Part shown: piece by piece, positions 1-11,200 of the stretch
How positions within the stretch are numbered: the first letter of the stretch is position 1
How the letters are laid out: every line of letters starts with the position of its first letter
Translations under genes and position numbers: made by a program
Notes under the pieces: model-generated
The model's input: the letters and a program-made list of their open reading frames with translations, nothing else
Databases searched by the model: none
What the model was told of the DNA's origin: nothing
DNA from: Eurosta solidaginis
Taxonomy: Eukaryota; Arthropoda; Insecta; Diptera; Tephritidae
Direction: 5' to 3'
Assembly: GCF_040869045.1 (NCBI RefSeq)
Contig: NC_090319.1
Span: forward strand, 338,810,302-338,874,301
DNA length: 64,000 nucleotides

Positions 1-738
1 GTCTTGCTAAAAACTCAAAATTACGTTCGCGCATATGGGAAATTCAATCAGTTTTTTCCCTTCGTTAACATGGCGATTTTTTTCAGTTGTTCGCCGTTTT
101 TAACATATGTATGAACTATTTTATAACACTTAAATAAATTTGTTTAATATATTTTGGAGTAAAGCATAGCAATTTTCGAACTAATCTCTGTGTTTCTTCC
201 ATTTAGTACAAACTCTATGATAAGGAGACATTTATTGGAGCATTTCCATGAGCAGCTCTATATAAAAAATACAACTTATCTAAAATTGTAAAAAGTAATT
301 GTCACTTGGAACTTGATAAATATCGAATATACATGATGGGAATTTTGGAAGGTTTTTGAAGTCATATTGCAGCTTTTTTATTTAAGCTTTTTGGTCTTGT
401 TTTTCAAGTAATTTTGAGAATTTTAAAGAGAAAATATTTTCTAAACATATTTTTCACAGTTCACTTAAACAAACTAAACAAAAATTTGTTTGTCGTAAAG
501 GAACTTTAGACTCGGTGAATATCGGTAAAAGAAAACTCCAAAGTTTGAAGCTTATATTGAGAGGGCATTAGAAAAATATTATACCTGTTTTTGTTCTTGC
601 ATATACAGCTAAAACGTTTTTTTTTATTGCAATTGCAATACGATTTTAAAAAACTATATTTTCTTATGTCCTTTGACCTCTTAAATCGTTTTCTTTAGTT
701 TTATACGCTAAGCAAGTTACAGCTTATTAGAGTACGCT
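1..738. other. Upstream AT-rich sequence, no gene seen
   Basis: No open frame with coding character, RNA gene or recognisable repeat was found. The stretch is AT-rich with short homopolymer runs, like ordinary fly intergenic DNA. Confidence 0.5.
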
Positions 739-949
739 TACACTCAGAAAAACTTTAATGAAATGGCACTTAAGAAACTTTTTCCTCTTCGCATGGCCAA
801 ATTTTCTGCAAAATGAGGAGAAATTCCTCAATTTGAAGAATTTTCGCTCATTTTGAAGAAATATGGCCAAGCGAATGAGGAAACAATTACTTAAGTGCCA
901 TTTCATTCCCATATTTCTTCAATCGGCAGAAATTTTTTTCTGAGTGTAA
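739..949. mobile_element. Short TIR element (MITE), about 210 bp
   Basis: The ends are inverted copies of one another: TTACACTCAGAAAAA at the left and TTTTTCTGAGTGTAA at the right. A second internal inverted pair (AATGAAATGGCACTTAAG at about 758-775 against its complement near 889-906) makes the whole element foldable into a hairpin. It codes for nothing. Target duplications are unclear, so the superfamily is not assigned. It sits about 460 bp upstream of the predicted transcription start of the dacapo-like gene. Confidence 0.7.
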
Positions 950-1406
950 CTATGAAAGAACGACTGCAATACTTAAAGCGTCATTAAAGGGGATAAATGA
1001 GCTTCTAGAGCTAAAATAATAGCATGCATATTCGTAAAATTCGCCGTGCCGAAGAATGTCAAGTCAAAAGAAAATTAGCATAGATTTCGATTTATTGTGG
1101 TTCAGGGTTTGATCATTTTTTGTTTACTTTTTTAAAATATTATTTTATTATTTATTAACTTCCAAGAATTTTCTCTGCATTTTAATATGCCGTAGTACCG
1201 AAATACTCAAACTAGTCCTCTATGCTGCTTTAAAAAAATGTTATTAACATACGTTGAAAATGCAACATTGCGCGTGCAAGCGATACACATACACACATCA
1301 CACATACACACATACTACATTCTTCAAACCAACGAGTTGTGGAACATGTTCGTTGTGATATTAGCAATTGTCGGCGGCCATTGTTGAGTTGTTGAGTACA
1401 AAATTT
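950..1406 (+). other. Proximal upstream region of the dacapo-like gene
   Basis: Non-coding. It holds a short ACACATAC-type microsatellite (about 1285-1318) followed by less AT-rich sequence just before the candidate Inr. Promoter-proximal control sites are expected here on position alone; none can be named from sequence. Confidence 0.35.
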
Positions 1407-1441
1407 TCATTCGTATTTCGAACGCTTTGAAAGAAAGTTCA
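1407..1441 (+). promoter_or_regulatory. Candidate core promoter, Inr plus DPE
   Basis: TCATTC at 1407-1412 matches the Drosophila initiator consensus TCAKTY, with A1409 as +1. At exactly +28 to +32 (1436-1440) the bases AGTTC match the DPE consensus RGWYV. No TATA box is placed upstream. The spacing agreement supports a TATA-less start, which would give a 5' UTR of about 665 nt for the first exon at 2074. Both motifs are short, so chance is possible. Confidence 0.4.
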
Positions 1442-2073
1442 TTTTACTGCGGTGTGTATACACTTTTTGTAATTTTATTCTACACACACCCCAAAGCGAA
1501 TATCGCATATGTGTGTGTGTAGATGACTGTGTGCTTATTTTCCTGTCTAATTGGCGCGTATTAATGCAAAGTGTAGAAAATAGTAAAATAAAAAAAATTA
1601 AATTAGAAATTAGAAACCGCCAAGTGAGAAATTTAAAATTATTAAACAGAAACATACATACAAGTATAAAGCAAACGTAACACAAAGAAAAAAAACCGAG
1701 AGCAAGCAATAAGTGCAGTGCATGAGAAAAAATACCTAAAATAGTGAATACCTACATATATTATATTACTGCGCACAAAGTGAAAAAAAGCCAAAGTGCC
1801 TGCTAACTGAGATAAATACATACATACATACGTACAAATGCATTTAAAAGCAAACAAAAAGTGAAAAGGCGCGAGTTATACAACAACTAAAAATAAATCA
1901 CAACCAACAGCGTAGTGTAGCAGAAAAGAAAAAAAGTTATACTCGCATTAGGTACATGCCCGTGCATGCTCAAGCAAGCAAAGTTAGAAAATCAAAAGAG
2001 AGCTGACGATATTCAAATATTATTACACAAATAAAACTATCTCATACTTAAACAAAAAAAAAAAAAAACAAAA
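1409..2073 (+). other. Predicted 5' UTR of the dacapo-like gene
   Basis: A-rich leader between the candidate initiator and the ATG at 2074, with several short upstream ATGs (for example near 1720, 1838 and 1967) that open only very small frames. It ends in a run of A residues directly before the start codon, a context (CAAAATGG) that fits the fly preference for A-rich sequence upstream of ATG. Its extent depends on the promoter call. Confidence 0.4.
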
Positions 2074-2653
2074 ATGGCACCCTGCCAAGTGCATCCAATT
2101 ATATTACATACGAATAGCAGCAGCATACGCGCTACACCTCTAAATGCTAGGACTCCACCAACACCACCAGTGCGTCCAACAACACTGGGTGGTGTACGAC
2201 GAAATCTCTTCGGTACACCGGATCAACGTGAAATGGTGCGACAACTCGATAATGAAAATGCGCGTCAACGTAAACGTTTGGAAAATTATAAAATTATTGA
2301 ACCCATAGCGCAAACAAAGGAAAATTCGAAAGTCTCAGAATTGTTAAAAGAAGAAAAAGATGATAAATCATTGTTGCCCGATTTAATAGCAAAAGAACTG
2401 GAAGCTCATGAAAAGGCGCAGCAGCGTAAGCGGAATAAGTGGACTACAAGCGATATTGATGGTAATGATGGTGATGATGCAGTTGATGCTGATGCGTTAG
2501 CGCTACGACGACAAGAACAAATTGAGACGACACCAACAGCAATGATTACAAAAACTAAATTGAGAACGATTCATATTAATCGTACTGCCAACGATGCGGC
2601 GCTCAATGAGGTTGCGCGCTATAAACCCTACAGCAAGCAGACATTAATTACTG
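2074..2653 (+). CDS. dap: dacapo-like Cip/Kip cyclin-dependent kinase inhibitor, exon 1
   Basis: This exon codes for the first 193 residues of a p21/p27/p57-type inhibitor, which in flies binds cyclin E-Cdk2 in the nucleus and stops the cell cycle. Seen directly: an N-terminal Thr/Pro-rich stretch, then RRNLFGTPD (about residues 43-51). RNLFG is the cyclin-docking start of the CDI domain. A charged helix follows, and the position of the family's WNFDF kinase motif is degenerate (ENYKII, about 70-75). The middle is acidic and low in complexity. The exon ends YSKQTLIT plus one base at a GTAAGT donor (2654). QTLITD is the core of the PIP motif QTSMTDFY known in p21. The ATG at 2074 is chosen for its A-rich context and as the first ATG of the frame. 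The family is known from vertebrates and Drosophila; assignment to dacapo rather than another CDI protein rests on RNLFG, the PIP core and length, about 205 residues with exon 2. The frame runs only nine codons into the intron before stopping. Confidence 0.72.
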
Positions 2654-2699
2654 GTAAGTTAGGAAAAATGTTCATTGCTTAAAATATCTACTTTAAAAT

Positions 2700-3163
2700 T
2701 GTAAAAGTAATTTAAAATTAAAAGAAAACTCATTTTACAAGTATGTATCTATAAGAAATAGAACTTGAGCTCCGATTGCAAGCTGTTGTGAAATTATTAT
2801 ATTTCAGGCAAACCAAAAATAATTTTTTTCAATTAATTACTTCAAACTTTTTTCGGCAGAAGTACGGAATGTGCACAATTTCACTTTATAAAATAAAAAA
2901 AAAAATGAGTTTCAATTCAAATTGTTTTCTTATCAAAACTTTAGAAAGGCATAATGCAAAAATTAAGGGTGATGTCAACAACATAACCTCACATTTTTGA
3001 CAGATATATTTTCTAGTATTCACTTGTGTGACAAAAGTAATAAATTTTGATTGCTTCATTTTTCGTACAAATTTCCTCAAAAAAATTTGTTTTCTGTGAA
3101 AATGTTTCTATACTGTTTTGGGGAATACAAATCTTTTAATCTGTTTTTCCTGAAAAATTCTAG
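2700..3163. other. Intronic sequence without a feature
   Basis: AT-rich; the short open frames here have no recognisable motif and look like chance. Confidence 0.5.
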
Positions 3164-3176
3164 TAGCGGCTTATAT

Positions 3177-3516
3177 CAAAATAAAATAAATGTAAGGCGC
3201 GATAACCTCCGAAGAGATCTAAGGCCGAGCTTCTCTTCCAATTTGCGTCGTGCTCCTCTTGATTTTCCCTACAATTATGCCGACTCCGAACGGCATCTGC
3301 AAGGCAGATGAGTTTTCACTGAGAGCTTTTCATGGCAGAAATACACCCGGAGCGCTTGCCAAACACTGTCGCTGGGCGACCCCGCTTAGAAAAATTTTCT
3401 TCTAATTGAAAACCCTTATTTCTAAAATTTTGATGTTGCTTTGCCCGGGGTGTGAACCCAGGGCATATGGTGTGGTAGGCGAAGCACGCTACCATCACAC
3501 CACGGTGGCCACCATA
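3177..3516 (-). mobile_element. tRNA-derived SINE, full-length copy
   Basis: On the minus strand the element begins with a tRNA-like head: a Pol III A-box-like TGGTGTGATGGTAGCGTGCT and a B-box-like GGGTTCACACCC. A unique body follows, ending in CGCGCCTTACATTTATTTTA. It is flanked by a perfect 13-bp target duplication TAGCGGCTTATAT at 3164-3176 and 3517-3529. Five further copies are in this window (8897-9005, 9105-9459, 19425-19607, 24469-24833, 43329-43531), so the family is dispersed and insertion-competent through LINE machinery. Confidence 0.9.
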
Positions 3517-3864
3517 TAGCGGCTTATATATTTATTTTATTTCTAAACGTATTGTAGCATGAACTCCGATCATAATAGTAGAATTCAAAGTTATATACAT
3601 ATCACAGACAACCTCTTAAATATACACATGCCGAAGATGTCAGAATAAGGGACACCGTCAAAGCGATGAACACCTGAATATTCAGGTTTAAGAGGACAAA
3701 AAAATAAAAGTTATAAAGAGTTGAATGTTCTAAATTCAAATCCCAAGTCAACAAATTTGTACGTACATAACACAATCTTATAGCAATCTTCCACGTCACT
3801 GAAATGCCAATTAAATGGTACTTCTGCTGACTTATCGGCGCCTAGCGTAATTGTGCTTTTTTGA

Positions 3865-4192
3865 CTGCCAGTTCGAAAACGACTTAACTCAGTATATGTT
3901 CAAAAAAACATGCTATTTCAGAATTTGATTAAAGAAAGCCCTATTTCAGAATTTGTTTCAAAAACGCACTATTTCAAAATTCGGCGACGCCCTATCTCGG
4001 ATTTTTTGTGTTATAAATACCCAAACTAATGACAAAATTCATTGGATTTGAGCTCAATTAGAGTGTTTTTTGAAACAAAATCTGTGATAGGGCGTTCTTC
4101 AAATTAATCATGAGCTGGACGTTTTGGAAACAAAATCTGAAATTGGGCGTTATTTAAACGTTTTCTGTGATGGTGCGTTTTCGAAACGGCAG
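3865..4192. mobile_element. Foldback-type repeat element, copy 1
   Basis: The ends are inverted: CTGCCAGTTCGAAAACG at the left and CGTTTTCGAAACGGCAG at the right. The left half carries several direct copies of a motif like GCNCTATTTCAGAATTTG; the right half carries the same motif inverted (AAATCTGTGATAGGGCG). This arrangement of short repeats converging on a centre is a foldback layout. A related copy lies at 5695-5960. No protein is encoded. Confidence 0.7.
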
Positions 4193-5159
4193 CCGAGATA
4201 ACGTGATATTCCACTCAGCAGTCAATATGTATATCAATCACTTTTGAAGAGTTTACATAGAGACAAAGTTTTAACGTAATAATAACTCGCAATATGTAAA
4301 GTTAAAATAAGATGATCCAGCAAAACTGATAAAATCTTGCAATTTTGCTCGCTGTATAAAAAATTATGAAAGAAATCAAACTTAAGAACAGCTGCCTTAG
4401 ATGATTCTTACTCTTTTTCCTATCGTGTAATTTTTCCGCCAATTTTTTTACATTCACATATAAATGTGCGATTGCCTGCAAAAATTGAATGGCGGCAATA
4501 CCTGAATCACCTGATTCATTTATTTTGTTTCTTTCTTCTTTGTATTTATGAGAGAGCGACTCGGTAGTGTAGTGTGACTTCCTTGCAAGGACGAATGCGG
4601 TGTCATAAGTAGTAGGTACTTTGTAGTTTCTCTTGAGTATGTTCCAATAAGATTTGCGTGAAGCAAAAGCAGACAGTTTTGGCGGTTTTTTTTTTGCTGC
4701 GTTGCATTTCAACCCCTGTTATGCAATCAAGGAGAGCAGTATTGCCACGATAATTTATAATTTAATTATTTGGATTTTAGGTTAACTAAAAAACAAAATA
4801 TTGGATTTGGAACTTTTTTTGTGTTCATTTCATTTTCAGAATAGTTTTTCTTAATAAAAAGTTGAATATATGTAATAAATTGTGCATCTGTTCTTGCTGA
4901 TTCTTGCCGATCTGTTTCCTTGCTGATTGGGTAAAGAAGGAAGTATGACAAAAAAACTTATCTTTCTATATATATGATGTAATAAAAATATTAATATTAT
5001 GATTGCATTCACAAAATGCCGTTAAAGGTTTTACTCATGGAAAATAAAAAAGTAATATTTTATTAGTTTTGTTGTTGATTTTCATAGAAAAGAACTGTAA
5101 ATAAAACTTAAATTGCTTTGACAATATTTGTTGTTATATCGGCCTACTGATTTGTAAGA
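4193..5159. other. Intronic sequence; one weak minus-strand open frame
   Basis: A 136-codon frame runs on the minus strand from 4712 to 4302. It is basic and ends in a hydrophobic stretch, but matches no family I recognise and has no splice or promoter context. It may be chance or a very old relic. The rest is AT-rich and featureless. Confidence 0.3.
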
Positions 5160-5333
5160 TCGCGGGTTCGAATCGAGCTCAAGGCCTAACAATAATTTTT
5201 TATCATTATTATTGTTGATAAATTTTTTCTTAATTGAATAAAAAAAATTTTTTCAATTAAGAAAAAATTTATCATAACAATAATAATGATAAAAAATTAT
5301 TGTTAGGCCTTGAGCTCGATTCGAACCCGCGGT
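5160..5333. repeat. Near-perfect palindrome carrying a tRNA-like B box in each arm
   Basis: Two arms of roughly 80 bp are reverse complements with only a few mismatches, centred near 5247. Each arm holds CGGGTTCGAATCGAGCTC followed by AAGGCCTAAC; GGTTCGAATC is a good match to the Pol III B box. A related B-box segment occurs at about 14585-14612. It looks like two inverted copies of a tRNA-derived fragment joined tail to tail. Confidence 0.7.
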
Positions 5334-5483
5334 TAAATTACTTTGTTTTGCTTTTGATATAGTGAAATATTTATTTCTTTAATAAAACTAGTGAATGCGT
5401 ATTACAAAATGACGGATGGGACATTTTGACTCTATTGTATACAATTTAAGACATTTTTTCAACCAGTTATAAGTTCAACTGAC

Positions 5484-5570
5484 CGGTCCATGAGGACCTC
5501 ACATAGACTGAATGAGTCCGCAGTGTCCATGGACTGAATGAGTCCAATTATACCTTGCTACAATTTAAGA
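5484..5570 (-). mobile_element. Fragment of a non-LTR retrotransposon 3' end
   Basis: GGTCCATGAGGACCTCACAT and the following CATAGACTGAATGAGTCC match the 3' untranslated end of the retrotransposon at 38683-39838 and its relative at 19123-19290. Only about 45-80 bp remain, with a local repeat of GACTGAATGAGTCCA. No tail or coding sequence is left. Confidence 0.55.
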
Positions 5571-5694
5571 GTCACTGTCTCGGGCGAAATGATTCCATTT
5601 TTCAATGAAAAGCTTAGGCCTATATAGCAAAATTTCAATGGTTATTATCATTTTAAATTTTCATTATTTTCTCTGACCGTCTTTATAGAAAATC

Positions 5695-5960
5695 GACTGC
5701 CGATTCGAAAACGCTATATCTAAGAAAAATTTTTAAAACGCTTTATTTCAGAATTTTGTTTAAAAAATGCATTATATCAGGACTTGATTGAAGGATGCCG
5801 CAACTCAGACATTTTTTTTTTTACAAACACCCTCGTTAATGTCAAAATATGTTGAATTTGGGCTCAGATAGGACCTTTTGTGAAACATATTCTGAGACAG
5901 GACGTTGTTTTTAAGTTTTATTATGAGATAGTTATAATTCGATAGGATATTTTGGAAAGT
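5695..5960. mobile_element. Foldback-type repeat element, copy 2 (degraded)
   Basis: It starts GACTGCCGATTCGAAAACGC like copy 1 at 3865, repeats the CTTTATTTCAGAATTTTG motif, and in its right half has the inverted form (AAACATATTCTGAGACAGG). The right terminus is eroded and its end is approximate. Confidence 0.55.
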
Positions 5961-8102
5961 AGATTTTGGTAAAGCAGATTCATCGTGGAGTGAGAAAATC
6001 TTTTGACAGAAACTTGGGAAGACTTGGGACGCAAAGAGAAATACGTTCGCCAATTTCTTGCCAAGGCTGGGTTAACACGAAGCGCCATTGGGAAGACAAG
6101 TAATCCAAAAATGCGAATGAGTTCGTTCCCCAAAAAAAGCGTAAGAGAAAAAGTATGTTCTTGCGAATGTTGGATTCTCCACAAAAAACCTCTGTTTGGA
6201 CCATTTATCACAATAATGTTTTAATTCGAGTTCATGGAGTGAAAAGCATTTCATTGAAAAAAAAAATCATCAAAAATTTGTGAAATAAAAAGAATTTCAA
6301 AACGTTACGGTTATTTATCGCCTAAATATCTGCTTGGAAGAAAAAATTCTCCTAAAATATTTTTTGTTTGTGAAATTAAATCGCCTTAGTAACTACAAAA
6401 TGTATCGAATTAGTTACTCCTAGGCGATAGACGATAAAATTGTCAGGGAATCGCTAGCAGGGGCTTGGTGAAATATGTAAAAATCCCCGTAAATGTGAAC
6501 TATATCCGTGTAAGTCAAAAACTAGACACCACCAGTTTTCAAAATAAGAGCCATTTTTATGTTTCTCGCTTTATTTTATATGTGCTGGATATGCACATAA
6601 GCACCTACTGATGTAGATACAATCATTAATCTCATTGCAGCCAAGCAGTGCACCCGCTCAAATCATATAAATTCCTAGACAAGTTGCATTCACAGAGATT
6701 ATGGCTATCGCAATACATACAAACATAGGTACCTATCTAGGAACAAGTAATGTGCCTCTTGGGCATACTTTTTTTTGAGCGCCAAAAATCGTAAAAGATT
6801 TTCCCACTATACCAATTTGTGTTGCCTTTCACGAGTTCAGGTGTCCTCCTTTCAGTTTTTGAATCGCATTTGTTTGTATTTCAAGAATATTGCTTTGTGT
6901 ACTCTTTTACACATATGCCTTATTGTATGTCACACACTTGGCGCGCAGGCAATCACTACAATTTAAAATTGAAATTCATTTATATTCTTACTTACCAAAA
7001 AAAAAAAAAAACAACATGAAAAAACTAGAAAAACACTTGCATGCGTATTTATTTTGCGCGCCCGCATTTATTCCCGCCTTAAAATTTTGTTGGCCGGACA
7101 TACAAATGCCTGCTGCTACTGTCACTCAATTTTGTTTTGCTTTACAACTCTTATTGATGTCGGTTTCTTCTTTCCTCTTCCTGCGCTGCCCAATAAACAC
7201 ACACACACGCACTCAATCACTTGCCGCGCTCAAGAAATTGTCAATAAGAATTTTAGCGTCAAGATGAAAATCCCGCCATCTAATGAAAGTGAAACAAACA
7301 ATCACACAAACATTCATACATTTATAGGTAAAATTTAGGCAACAAATTGTGTATGAAAAAATACCACAAACAACGAAAATATTTTTGTCACATTCTTTTT
7401 TGTACACTATCTTTCGTTACGCTTTGCATATTTTTGTTACATTTATTATTAATTTGTTTGCTTGAGCTTGTTTTGCTACGCTATTGCCAGATTAAATTGT
7501 TAATTTTAGGCGTTGAGTATTGGTCGATTGCATGTTTGTTTGTATGACTCTTTTTTATGTTTGGATGAGTACATGAATGGCAGCGCAAGTGGTTAAGTGT
7601 AGTCTATAAATAGTAAGTGGGCAACTAGATAGCCTGCAAAAACTAGTTTGCTAAGTATAAATCTTTGCGAAATGTTGTGTGATTGATGTTGTTTTCCATG
7701 AATTAAATTAAATAAACTAAATATGGTTGTCAAGCATCCAATATCTTTACCTACACATGTATATAAATATTGCGTACTCTTTTCTTCAAATGGACCTTAT
7801 AAAATATTAACTTAATTGACAATGCAATGAGATTTTCCCCCAAAGGCCGACATTATCAAATATTTCAATCTTAAGCCTACTGGTTTTACATAAGTTTATC
7901 AAAAAAGCTCCTTCCCAACAAACATTCCTGGAAAGCATGACTTTATTAAGTGCCAGGGAGGTTGCAACATCTGTAATGGAATTATTTTAATTCATAACAT
8001 ATTTCATATTCTTTCTAGCAACATTTATTTTTTTAAAGTCCGTGCACTGCTCTTACATAAAACAAATCAAATTCATTACTCATCTGCTCTCGCTTTTGAT
8101 GA
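5961..8102. other. Long intronic stretch without a recognisable element
   Basis: Mostly AT-rich. Short open frames between about 6000 and 7550 overlap one another in several frames without family motifs. A small CA-repeat (about 7197-7212) and an A-run (about 6997-7012) are visible. Parts of 6600-7340 are less AT-rich than the surroundings and could hold intronic enhancers, but nothing in the sequence proves it. Confidence 0.4.
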
Positions 8103-8185
8103 ACTGTTGTAAACGTATAAAAAGCTGATTGTGTATGTGTGAAGGCCGAACATAGATCCTCCACATAAATTCTAAATTAACTAAA

Positions 8186-8710
8186 GGCGGTGACACAATG
8201 ACATTTTTCATATAGATGCGTTTAACACAAGCTTATGCATTCCAATAACATCGCCACAATCAACCAAGATGTTGCGTTTGTAAATATGAAGGAACTTCAG
8301 ACTTGGCAATTGAAGTTTATTACGCCTTGCCCATTCACATACAAAATTTCGCGAAGCACTGTTGTAAACATTCTCCCTTTAGATCAAAAATACTTGCTAA
8401 CATATTTTGTGTCGTATTCGATTGTTATATTGCAGTTTTTAATTGTGAAAAATGTTAGAAAATTTACCAACCAGTGGGAAAAATAATTTCACTTGCAAAG
8501 TGTGCCAGCACCCTTAGCCAAAGCAAATGTCAAATTCTTCTTCTTATGATTTGCTTGGAACAAAATTGGGGAGTTGGCTACTTTTCAATATCAGATGGCG
8601 CTAGTGTCGCTCATTCTACCATTCTCCATAAAAATACATGCAATCTACTCATAATGCATAAGCATGTGTTAAACTCATCTATATGAAAAACTGCTTATGT
8701 GTCGGAGCTG
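8186..8710. mobile_element. Non-autonomous TIR element, copy 1
   Basis: Left TTTTTCATATAGATGCGTTT and right AAACTCATCTATATGAAAAA are inverted terminal repeats extended by more diverged outer bases. TAAA occurs directly outside both ends. The duplicated empty site at about 9026 shows the sequence before insertion. Copies at 18192-18687 and 29339-29840 share ends and internal sequence. An 83-codon plus-strand frame at 8235-8486 is conserved with the copy at 18 kb, but only as far as the DNA itself is conserved, and it resembles no transposase. Confidence 0.85.
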
Positions 8711-8896
8711 TAAAGATGCGGTCCTCAATATTTTGATAGTAAGCTTGAGACACATAAGAGCTCAAGTTGATAACCAGCATACTTCTTAAATCTCAAGCGC
8801 TGTTTCCCAACAGTAGCTGAACTTGAGTCATAGCAGGTAAACATATAAAAAGCCGATTGTGTATGTGTGAAGGCGGAACATAGTCAGCGTTGCTAT

Positions 8897-9005
8897 AAAA
8901 ATAAAATAAATAAATGTAAGGCGCGATAACCTCCGAAGAGATCTAAGGCCGAGCTGCTCTTCCAATTTGCGTCGTGCTCCTCTTGAGTTTCCCTACAAAT
9001 CAGGA
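8897..9005 (-). mobile_element. 5'-truncated SINE with its own target duplication
   Basis: Only the 3' third of the SINE body is present (AAATGTAAGGCGCGATAACC through the GCGTCGTGCTCCTCTTGA segment). TTGCTAT flanks both sides (8890-8896 and 9006-9012). The duplication shows it inserted in truncated form, as target-primed reverse transcription often yields, and was not cut down later. Confidence 0.8.
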
Positions 9006-9104
9006 TTGCTATCCTATAAATAAATTCTAACTTAACTAGGGATACGACCCTTAGTATAGTGTCTGTTGGATCATTCCCACAAAATATATGAGCTTGAGTG
9101 AGTG

Positions 9105-9459
9105 GCGGCCACCGTGGTGTGATGGTAGCGTGCTCCGCCTATCACACCGTATGCCCTGGGTTAAACTCCCGGGCAAAGCAACATCAACATTTTAGAAATA
9201 AATTTTTCAATGAGAAGAAATTTTTCTAAGCGGGGTCGCCCCTCGGCAGTGTCTGGCAAGCGCTCCGATTGTATTTCTGCCATGAAAAGCTCTCAGTGAA
9301 AACTCATCTGCCTTGCAGATGCCGTTCGGAGTCGGCATAAAACATGTAGGTCCCGTCCGGCCAATTTGTAGGGAAAAATCAAGAGGAGCACGACGCAAAT
9401 TGGAAGAGAAGCTCGGCCTTAGATCTCTTCGGAGGTTATCGCGCCTTACATTTTTTTAT
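9105..9459 (+). mobile_element. tRNA-derived SINE, full-length copy
   Basis: Head GTGGTGTGATGGTAGCGTGC, B-box-like GGGTTAAACTCCC, then a body nearly identical to the copy at 24469-24833. It ends in CGCGCCTTACATTTTTTTAT. Short matching flanks (TTGAGT on each side) are the likely target duplication. The B box carries a changed base relative to the other copies (TTAAA for TTCAA). Confidence 0.88.
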
Positions 9460-9541
9460 TTGAGTCACATTAGAGCTCAAGTGGATAACAAGCATACTTC
9501 TGAAATCTCAGGCGCTGTTTTTCAACAGTGGCTTGATTTGA

Positions 9542-11200
9542 CAATTATAATGTTCTCAAGAAAAAGATAATTTTTTTCTTAGGTAAGAAAGAAATGCTTT
9601 TACGAGTATCACGTTGAGAAAACGATAGTTCTCAACTCGTACTCAAATTTCATTATCCAATCGTACTCAAATGTGAATTTCGAATACTGCAGTATTTTAA
9701 TGATGAGAAGATAAAACATTTTTGTGGGTTTTTAATTTATGACGCCATGTAAATATTGATTTAAGTTTTGTTTTACATAAATTGCAGATCTATTATTTCA
9801 CAACAAATATTTGTATTTAAATGATGTATCTGAAAAAAAAACTTTATTATACATTGAAGATAGTTATTTCAATAATAAAATTGACGAAGTGTTGATACTG
9901 CATGGTTTGAGAAAAAATTGGGTCTGTATCATACTATACGAGCCATTATCGAAATGAATTTTTCAAATCGAAATTGATCGGAAATGGCGAATAGGATTAA
10001 GGAAATGTATGAAAAAGAAGCCACGGCTGCTCATAAAATCCATAATTTGTTATTATTTTTACGATAATTTGGCAAATTGTTTTCCGATACGTGATCGGAT
10101 AACATGATACGGGCCTGGATATAAAGCAGAGATCCATATATTTCTCAAAACGTCTCTTAGCTTTGAGAATAATTAAAATGATGTTGAAGATCAATTCGAG
10201 AAAATATATGTAAGTGGATATCTATTTGAGAACTATGATTTTCTTAAAGGCTTGAGAAATATTGAATTGAATCTGTATGTTTATTAAAGTGGGTCAAAAG
10301 CAAGTCCAAAAGAGTCGGTTACATACGAACGTACAGCTGAAGCTAATATAAGGGTGTTAATGACTGCCAATTTAAAAAGCGTAGCGGATACATGTACTCC
10401 AAATTAAGCCAGACTTTGTGTGAAAGACGTTAATGTTAAAACTCGCCGTTGTATTTAGCTGCAATTGCTTTGTACTCCACTGTATGTGTTGGCAAATTTT
10501 AAACTCATTTGAACTTGATGCGCCAGGCATCATTGATCGCGACGCGCCAATTATTCATTAATAAATGTACATATATAACACAAGTTTACACAAAATAGCC
10601 TACACCTAAGAGGCAAAGAGATGTATCCAACATTATAATGTAAAACAATCATGTGCAGAAAACGTACCCTTTTCCATCAGTACCAAAAAGCTCTTTTGAA
10701 TAAAAAGTGGAGTTACCAGCTTTTACCGTGGCGTTAATGATGAAAGTTATGCGATTTTGTATTTCAAGTAGACACTACATGTGTAAATTTGCATACGTAC
10801 TTACATTTTATTAAGTTTCTGTTTTTAATAAAATTCAAAATTTATTGTCTGGCCTTCTAACTTAACTGGCTGCACATACATACATATTAATATTTAAATC
10901 TTTTATCACAAATATGTACATCCATACATAAATTCGACATAAAGATCTATTTGCGATCGAATGAGAGCCCGCCTTTTTTCCAATGTTACTATTTTGATGT
11001 TGTTGCTATTTTTTGTCACCAATAAAAACGCGCCTAATTTTTTTTTATTTGGCAAGCACTAAAAACTTGATTATATCTATAGAAGTAAGTATATTTGAAA
11101 TACATAATAATAGAAAAAAAGTCACGCAGCTCAATAAACGTAAAGCAGGAAAGTTGAAATAAAAACAGAAACTGCAAAGACATTCTATTAAAATAAAAAA
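9542..11200. other. Intronic sequence without a recognisable element
   Basis: AT-rich, with no family motif on either strand. A patch near 10510-10560 (GATCGCGACGCGCCAATTAT) is GC-richer and may be single-copy sequence. Confidence 0.45.

Larger units (their letters stand above)
8103..9541. repeat. Old tandem duplication later split by three insertions
   Basis: Segment A (about 8103-8185, containing TATAAAAAGCTGATTGTGTA) recurs at about 8836-9030. Segment B (about 8748-8826, containing GAGCTCAAGTTGATAACC) recurs at 9460-9541. The order A-B-A'-B' shows a tandem duplication of an original unit near 0.2 kb. Copy one has taken the TIR element at 8186-8710. Copy two has taken a truncated SINE (8897-9005) and a full SINE (9105-9459). 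Confidence 0.75.

Noticed and set aside
8235..8486. Conserved 83-codon gene shared by 8.2 and 18.2 kb
   Set aside because: The conservation is that of the whole transposon copy. The third copy loses the frame, and no transposase or other motif is present.
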